A stretch of 57,104 bases of DNA from Halobacteriales archaeon QS_3_64_16 (GTDB taxonomy: Archaea > Halobacteriota > Halobacteria > Halobacteriales > Halococcaceae), in assembly GCA_003021705.1 (NCBI GenBank), contig PXRJ01000048.1:62714-119817 (forward strand), read 5' to 3'. The stretch's first letter is position 1, and each line of letters opens with the position of its first letter. Positions 52,572-57,104 of the stretch are shown here, piece by piece. The notes under the pieces were generated by a model. It was not told the origin of the DNA. It did no database searches and saw nothing but the letters and a program-made list of their open reading frames with translations. The translations under genes and the position numbers were made by a program.

Positions 52572-52705
52572 ACCGAAGGTCTGCCCGTCCCGGTATTAGT
52601 TCTGCCGCTAGATCGGACCGACTGGAGCGGGAACCCTGAACGGGTAAGCGAGTAACGGAATCGGAGGAAATCGAAGCTAAGCGGTGAGACGAACTCGGGC
52701 GTCGA

Positions 52706-53917
52706 TCAGGCGAAGGTCTTCGAGACCTCGACTTCCTCCTCGTCGGTCTCGAGTTTCTCCCGGGCTTCCCGGAAGTCCTCCATGGTGACCTCGGTGCGGT
52801 CGTCCCGGATCGCGAACATCCCCGCTTCCGTACAGATCGCCCTGATGTCCGCGCCGCTTGCCTCCTCGGTCTCTTCGGCGAGGACCTCGAAGTCGACGTC
52901 CGCGGCGACGTTCATACCACGGGTGTGGATGTCGAAGATGATCGCTTTGCCCTCGGTGTTGGGTTTGGGGACCTCGATGAGGCGATCGAAGCGACCCGGC
53001 CGCAAAATAGCGCGATCGAGCATATCGAAGCGATTCGTCGCGGCGATGATTCGTACTTCGCCTCGTTCCTCGAAGCCGTCCATCTCCGACAGTAGTTGCA
53101 TCATCGTCCGCTGGACCTCCGCATCGCCGGAAGTCTTCGAGTCGGTACGTGTCGCGGCGATGGCGTCGATCTCGTCGATGAAAAGCACCGCGGGCTGGTT
53201 CTCGCGGGCGACCTCGAAGAGATCGCGCACCAATTTCGCCCCTTCGCCGATGAACTTATGGACCAACTCGGAGCCGGCCATCTTGATGAACGTGGCGTCG
53301 GTCTGGTTTGCGACCGCTTTCGCGAGTAGGGTCTTGCCGGTCCCGGGTGGGCCGTAGAGAAGAACGCCTGAGGGCGGGGTGATGCCCACGTCCGAGAACA
53401 TCTCCGGGTTTTCGAGGGGCATCTCGACGGTCTCTCGCACTTCGTTCATCTGCTCTTCGAGGCCGCCGATGTCCTCGTAGGCTACGTCGGGGCTGTGATC
53501 GATCTGCATGACGCGGGCCCGGACATCGGTCTCGTCGGAGAGGTCCTTGACGATCGACAGCGAGTTATTTACCGCGACCCTGGTCCCGGGTTCGATTCGC
53601 TCGCGCATCTCGTCGGTCGCGTCGGTGAGTGCTTCCTGGTTGTTGCCGTGTTGTTTGATGATGACACCCTCCTCGGCCATCTCCTGGACCGTGGCGACGA
53701 ACAGGGGCGATTGCTTCAGCTTCTTGTTCTCGTGGGTGAGTCGTTCGAGTTTCTGCTGGTACTTGTTGTTCTCTGCGTTCGCGTCGAGCAGCCGATCGCG
53801 CATCTGTTCGTTCTCGTCGCCCAGCGAATCGAGGCGATCTTCCAGTGCGTCGATCTTCTCGGTCTGTGATGCACCGTTGTCGTACGGTAGGTCGATGTCA
53901 TCCGCCGTCTCGCTCAT
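52706..53917 (-). CDS. pan: Proteasome-activating nucleotidase (PAN)
   Basis: A 403-residue AAA ATPase that unfolds proteins for the archaeal 20S proteasome. It has an N-terminal coiled coil (about residues 15-80), an OB domain, Walker A GPPGTGKTLLAKAVA, Walker B VLFIDEIDAIAATR, the pore loop MAGSELVHKFIGEG, and the SRH region NRFDMLDRAILRPGRFDRLI. The C-terminus is KTFA rather than the textbook hydrophobic-Tyr-X motif used for 20S docking. The ATG at 53917 has a GGAGG ribosome-binding site and starts MSETADDIDLPYDN. A TATA-like CTCTTATCC lies 28 bp upstream. Confidence 0.92.
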   Translation of the reverse strand: MSETADDIDLPYDNGASQTEKIDALEDRLDSLGDENEQMRDRLLDANAENNKYQQKLERLTHENKKLKQSPLFVATVQEMAEEGVIIKQHGNNQEALTDATDEMRERIEPGTRVAVNNSLSIVKDLSDETDVRARVMQIDHSPDVAYEDIGGLEEQMNEVRETVEMPLENPEMFSDVGITPPSGVLLYGPPGTGKTLLAKAVANQTDATFIKMAGSELVHKFIGEGAKLVRDLFEVARENQPAVLFIDEIDAIAATRTDSKTSGDAEVQRTMMQLLSEMDGFEERGEVRIIAATNRFDMLDRAILRPGRFDRLIEVPKPNTEGKAIIFDIHTRGMNVAADVDFEVLAEETEEASGADIRAICTEAGMFAIRDDRTEVTMEDFREAREKLETDEEEVEVSKTFA

Positions 53918-54017
53918 TGCCTCCAGGTACGGAACTAACGGATAAGAGGCTTCGGGTGAACCAGGACTCGTCGACGATCTTCGGTGTCGATGGAACCCCA
54001 GGAGCGGCACTCACTCG

Positions 54018-54506
54018 CTAATCGCTCCCGCCCTGGTCCTCGGTGTCGACGTTGCGTTCGCTCGGTTCGGTTCGATAGCGAGAGAACGCGCCACGAGCCT
54101 GCTCGGTGGTCCGGTAGCCTCGATCGCTCGCGGCGATCGGGTCGAGAGTGGCAGGTTCGACGGGTTCGATCGAGCCCGCGGCCCGCAGTTCACCCACCAT
54201 CCCGTGCAACTCGCTCTCACAGAGGTCGTACTCGTCCAGAAGGATTCGCACGCCGACGGGTTCTCGCCCGCTGATCTCCCCCAATAACCCGAGCGTCCGG
54301 TCGTCGCTGATCGTTCCCAGTTCTTCGCGGATCGCCTCCGGTACTGCCCGCCCGGCGACCGAGAGTGCCGAGGCCTCGCTGCTCTCGATCTCGTCGTTCG
54401 GCAGCTCCAGTTCCTCGTCGGTCCGTGGGTCGCGTACGCGACTCGACTCGGCCGATCGCTCGAGACGCAAGAACTCAGCTCCGCTCCCGTCGCGAACGGT
54501 GTCCAT
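54018..54506 (-). CDS. Conserved haloarchaeal protein, possible winged-helix regulator
   Basis: A 162-residue acidic protein. An N-terminal beta-rich part (GAEFLRLERSAESSRVRDPRTD) is followed by a helical stretch that reads as a winged-helix unit (SVAGRAVPEAIREELGTISD; TLGLLGEI...LLDEYDLCESELHGMVGELRAAGSIEPVE). I recall it as a DUF7346-like haloarchaeal family without a known role. It lies 100 bp upstream of... more exactly, downstream of pan's promoter on the same strand, so the two transcripts may overlap but are probably independent. Confidence 0.55.
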   Translation of the reverse strand: MDTVRDGSGAEFLRLERSAESSRVRDPRTDEELELPNDEIESSEASALSVAGRAVPEAIREELGTISDDRTLGLLGEISGREPVGVRILLDEYDLCESELHGMVGELRAAGSIEPVEPATLDPIAASDRGYRTTEQARGAFSRYRTEPSERNVDTEDQGGSD

Positions 54507-54613
54507 AGTGCTCGTAGACCGCGAAGACGATTAGCGGTTGTGGTAGCCTGATCCCCGTACTCGGTAGTCATCGAGCGGGACGAATCGACCGCCTACCGAC
54601 AGCGGCCGCTCGG

Positions 54614-54994
54614 TCACTCTTCGTCGCTATCCTCACTGTCGCTACCGTCCTCGCCGTCGCTGGCGTCGTTTCGATCACGATAGCGCCGGTACTTGTAATA
54701 GGAGTACGCGAACGCGAGGACGCCGAGGACGAACAGGCCGCCGCCGAGTCGCAGTTGCCCGCGGAAGTACGCGAGCATCAGCCCGAGGCTCGTCGCAAAG
54801 AGCGCGAGATTGAGGGTCACGACGAGGCCCCAGAACGTAACGAAGAGGTCCTGTGGGACCTCGGGGTCCATATCGGCGTCGCCGTTCCCATCGACACCGC
54901 CGGGGATTCGAACCGAGGGGATCTCCGGCCCGAGGTCCTCCGTCGGATCGGTGATCGATCCGTCGAAGGCCTTGTCCTCGTCGTCGTCAAGCAC
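54614..54994 (-). CDS. Two-TM conserved haloarchaeal membrane protein
   Basis: A 126-residue protein I cannot name. I start it at a GTG at 54994 (VLDDDEDKAFDGS), because the acidic N-terminus is typical while the open frame upstream is Arg/Pro-rich and unlike protein. Two transmembrane helices lie at about residues 50-72 (LFVTFWGLVVTLNLALFATS) and 78-98 (LGGGLFVLGVLAFAYSYY), followed by a basic stop-transfer YKYRRYRDRND and an acidic tail of 20 residues. Possibly DUF7322; function unknown. Confidence 0.6.
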   Translation of the reverse strand: MLDDDEDKAFDGSITDPTEDLGPEIPSVRIPGGVDGNGDADMDPEVPQDLFVTFWGLVVTLNLALFATSLGLMLAYFRGQLRLGGGLFVLGVLAFAYSYYKYRRYRDRNDASDGEDGSDSEDSDEE

Positions 54995-55103
54995 GAGTGC
55001 GATCGTACCCCGACTGAAAAAAGGAGTTCGGCGCGATCGTGGACTCGGAATCGATTCGTCCCTCGTCGGGTCGGTTCGACGGTTCGCGTCCTCGTCCCGA
55101 GGA

Positions 55104-55292
55104 CTATCGACGGTCGGCGAGCCGGCAGGTCCGATCGGACTGGAGCCAGGCGAGCGGCGCTTCGCTATCGTAGAGGACGACGGCACCGTCGTCCTCATAG
55201 GTGTCGGCCCGCGCGATACTGTCGGGCGTGTCGGGCCCGGGCCTGGCCTCACTGTCGCCGCGAGCGCGCGAACGATTCGCGTTGGAGGACAT
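55104..55292 (-). CDS. Small conserved haloarchaeal protein (DUF7331-like)
   Basis: A 62-residue soluble protein. After a polar, Arg-rich lead comes a conserved core DTYEDDGAVVLYDSEAPLAWLQSD, which I associate with a DUF7331-type haloarchaeal microprotein. The Trp/Leu-rich core would be exposed in a small fold or a protein interface. No function is known. It is divergent from polB with 153 bp between start codons. Confidence 0.55.
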   Translation of the reverse strand: MSSNANRSRARGDSEARPGPDTPDSIARADTYEDDGAVVLYDSEAPLAWLQSDRTCRLADRR

Positions 55293-55445
55293 CTCGTTAA
55301 CGGCGCTACCGGAGGTCCCGGTAAATGCTTTGTGGGCAAACCGACTGACGCTAGCCGCCTCGGGTTCGAGCAGTGATCACCGTCCATCGGTCGAGCCCCT
55401 CGGGGGATCATTGGGGTTTTTACCGGCGGCGGCGAAGGCCCGCTC

Positions 55446-57104
55446 ATGGGAGAGACGGAGCAGGCGCGGCTCGCGGACGTAGGCGAGGGGGTGGCCGCGG
55501 CGGAGGCGGTCGCCGGCGACGGGGGTCATAGTGCACCTGTCGTCGACCTCGACGAGGAACGGTTTCCGCCCGTCGAGGAAGCGATGGAGATCGCGGTCAC
55601 GCAGGTCGATTACACGATCGCCGGGAGCGGTCGGAACGAACGGCCGATCGTCCACGTCTTCGGCCGCCGACCCGACGCTCCCCTCACCGCACCGTCGGTC
55701 CACGTCCGGGTCCATGACTTCGAGCCGTACTTCTACACGCCGACCGAGACGCTCGACGAGGGGAAACTCGACAAGGACGTCATTACCCGCGCCGAGGAGG
55801 GCTATACCGGTATTCGTGGCGAGGAATTGACGAAGGTCTGTGCCCGGACCCCCCGGGACGTCGGGCAGGTCAGGGACGAGTTCGATCACTTCGAGGCCGA
55901 TATCCTCTTTCCCAATCGCTTGTTGATCGATAAGGACATCCAGAGCGGCATCCGGGTTCCCGACCGGCGCGCGGGGGCTGGGAGCGAGACCAACGGCAGC
56001 GAGGGCATCGCAAGCGATGGTAGTGGGAGTATCGCGAACGAGGACGCAGGCGACCCCGAGGACGAGCGGATCGTGATCGATGTCCACCACGAGGAGATCA
56101 CGGCCACCGACGCCGAGGCCAGTCCTCGAGTGCTGACCTTCGATATCGAGGTCGACGATCGATCGGGCTTTCCGGAAGAGGGCGAGGAGCCGCTCCTCTG
56201 TCTCACGAGCCACGAGTCGGGTCGTGAGGAGTACGTCACCTGGCTTTACGAAGCCCCGGACGGGGATGGAGTAAGGCCCGAGAGATTAGACGATTACGAA
56301 CCGATCGGCGACGAGGGATTAGATATCTCGGTACGAGCCTTTGACTCCGAGGAGGGGATGCTAGAAGCCTTCATCGAGTACGTTCGTATCACGGATCCGG
56401 ACGTCATGACCGGCTGGAACTTCGCCGACTTCGACGCACCGTACTTGCTCGATCGTCTGGAGGTCCTGGGAGGAGCCGAAGCCGAGGGCCCGGACGGTGA
56501 AGACGTGGATCTCGAGCCCGACCGGCTCTCCCGGATCGAGGAGGTCTGGCGGTCGAATTGGCAGGGTCCGAATATCAAGGGCCGGGTCGTCTTCGATTTG
56601 CTCTATGCCTACCAGCGTACTCAGTTCTCCGAGCTCGATTCCTACCGGCTCGACGCAGTGGGCGAGGTCGAACTCGGCGTCGGGAAAGAACGGTATCCGG
56701 GCTCGATCGGCGATCTCTGGGAGTCCGATCCTGAACGGCTACTGGAATATAATCTCCGGGACGTCGAACTCTGTGTCGAGATTGACCGCCAGCAGGACGT
56801 GATCACCTTCTGGCGCGAGGTCGCCGCCTTCGTCGGCTGCAAGCTAGAGGATGCCCCGACCCCCGGGGATGTCGTCGATATGTACGTGCTCCACGAAGTG
56901 CATGGCGAGTTCGTCCTGCCCTCGAAGGGCCGCCAGGACGCCGAAGACTACGAGGGCGGTGCGGTCTTCGACGCGATCACCGGAGTCAGGGAAAACGTCG
57001 CAGTGCTCGACCTGGCCTCGCTGTACCCGATGTCGATGGTCACGGTCAACGCCTCGCCCGAGACGAAGGTCGATCCCGAGACGTACGACGGCGAGACCTA
57101 TCGG
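55446..57104 (+). CDS. polB: Family-B DNA polymerase, 3' end cut by window edge
   Basis: Read from the ATG at 55446 to the edge (553 residues), this is the N-terminal and exonuclease part of the replicative family-B polymerase. The 3'-5' exonuclease motif I has Asp233 and Glu235 (TFDIEVDD), motif II is TGWNFADFDAPYLLDRL and motif III NLRDVELCVEID. The domain ends with YEGGAVFDAITG and polymerase motif A DLASLYPMSM (Asp522). No intein interrupts motif A, at least to the edge. Two acidic low-complexity insertions (about residues 175-210 and 345-355) are halophile-type. The rest of the palm, fingers and thumb lie outside the window. Confidence 0.93.
   Translation, partial: MGETEQARLADVGEGVAAAEAVAGDGGHSAPVVDLDEERFPPVEEAMEIAVTQVDYTIAGSGRNERPIVHVFGRRPDAPLTAPSVHVRVHDFEPYFYTPTETLDEGKLDKDVITRAEEGYTGIRGEELTKVCARTPRDVGQVRDEFDHFEADILFPNRLLIDKDIQSGIRVPDRRAGAGSETNGSEGIASDGSGSIANEDAGDPEDERIVIDVHHEEITATDAEASPRVLTFDIEVDDRSGFPEEGEEPLLCLTSHESGREEYVTWLYEAPDGDGVRPERLDDYEPIGDEGLDISVRAFDSEEGMLEAFIEYVRITDPDVMTGWNFADFDAPYLLDRLEVLGGAEAEGPDGEDVDLEPDRLSRIEEVWRSNWQGPNIKGRVVFDLLYAYQRTQFSELDSYRLDAVGEVELGVGKERYPGSIGDLWESDPERLLEYNLRDVELCVEIDRQQDVITFWREVAAFVGCKLEDAPTPGDVVDMYVLHEVHGEFVLPSKGRQDAEDYEGGAVFDAITGVRENVAVLDLASLYPMSMVTVNASPETKVDPETYDGETYR

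Noticed and set aside
1-57104. tRNA, rRNA, RNase P or SRP RNA genes
   Set aside because: I looked for T-loop and anticodon-stem signatures and long conserved RNA motifs and found none that hold. A covariance-model scan would be decisive.
56940-57104. Intein at polymerase motif A of polB
   Set aside because: DLASLYPMSM runs on without interruption into VTVNASPETK. Later intein sites lie beyond the window edge and cannot be judged.

Overview
This is GC-rich, gene-dense haloarchaeal DNA (Halobacteria). The evidence is the strongly acidic proteome, the archaeal information-processing genes (TBP, TFB, PriS, a GINS subunit, Hjc, PAN, family-B DNA polymerase), Tat signals on exported proteins, leaderless genes with TATA boxes about 22-30 bp before the start codon, and several haloarchaea-specific small proteins. 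The genus cannot be fixed from this window. Nearly all of it looks like chromosomal backbone. I see no insertion sequence, provirus, CRISPR array, rRNA or tRNA gene.

Layout. 1-9.1 kb: a truncated kelch lipoprotein, NAD salvage genes (nicotinate phosphoribosyltransferase, nicotinamidase-like hydrolase) around an Hvo_1808-type surface lipoprotein with an HExxH motif, the nucleotide-sugar pair for N-glycosylation (UDP-glucose dehydrogenase, uridylyltransferase), threonine ammonia-lyase and a cupin. 9.1-10.1 kb: a two-gene UPF0175/DUF3368 toxin-antitoxin module with an operator-like inverted repeat, then a long imperfect hairpin. 10.1-18.5 kb: a folate one-carbon island with a DmdA-like GcvT-family demethylase, PabB/PabA, methylenetetrahydrofolate reductase, formate-THF ligase and FolD. 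Together these could take a methyl group from a donor to formate with ATP recovery, and also supply the p-aminobenzoate part of the cofactor. 18.5-19.0 kb: a non-coding string of about seven hairpins at a regular pitch of roughly 27 bp.

19.0-28.2 kb: an enolase-superfamily dehydratase/racemase, a MOSC protein, a GGR-type flavoprotein, the priS-gins replication pair, a divergent histidine kinase and HalX response regulator, a second hairpin-rich spacer and an SDR. 28.2-35 kb: a Bat-type HTH regulator, TFB, a 2Fe-2S ferredoxin, a tRNA G10 methyltransferase and TBP sharing one divergent promoter, RidA, small membrane and zinc-finger proteins, and HisG. 35-39 kb: SAM by-product recycling (MTA/SAH deaminase, SAH hydrolase), a MaoC protein and Hjc. 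39-46.7 kb: a VOC protein, then a sulfur/molybdenum neighbourhood (DsrE-like, TauE/SafE, aminotransferase, sulfite-oxidase-type Mo enzyme, molybdate/tungstate-binding lipoprotein or Tat protein) and an alpha/beta hydrolase.

46.8-57.1 kb: a phoD alkaline phosphatase pseudogene with three separate lesions, a UbiA-type prenyltransferase, micro-zinc-finger and micro-membrane proteins, a YchF GTPase, a bactofilin-like protein, DUF5800, PAN, three haloarchaeal hypotheticals and the 5' part of polB, which runs off the right edge. The items most worth following up are the periodic hairpin strings, the folate demethylation island, the inverted repeats placed at the promoters of tbp, tfb and the toxin-antitoxin module, and the decaying phoD gene.
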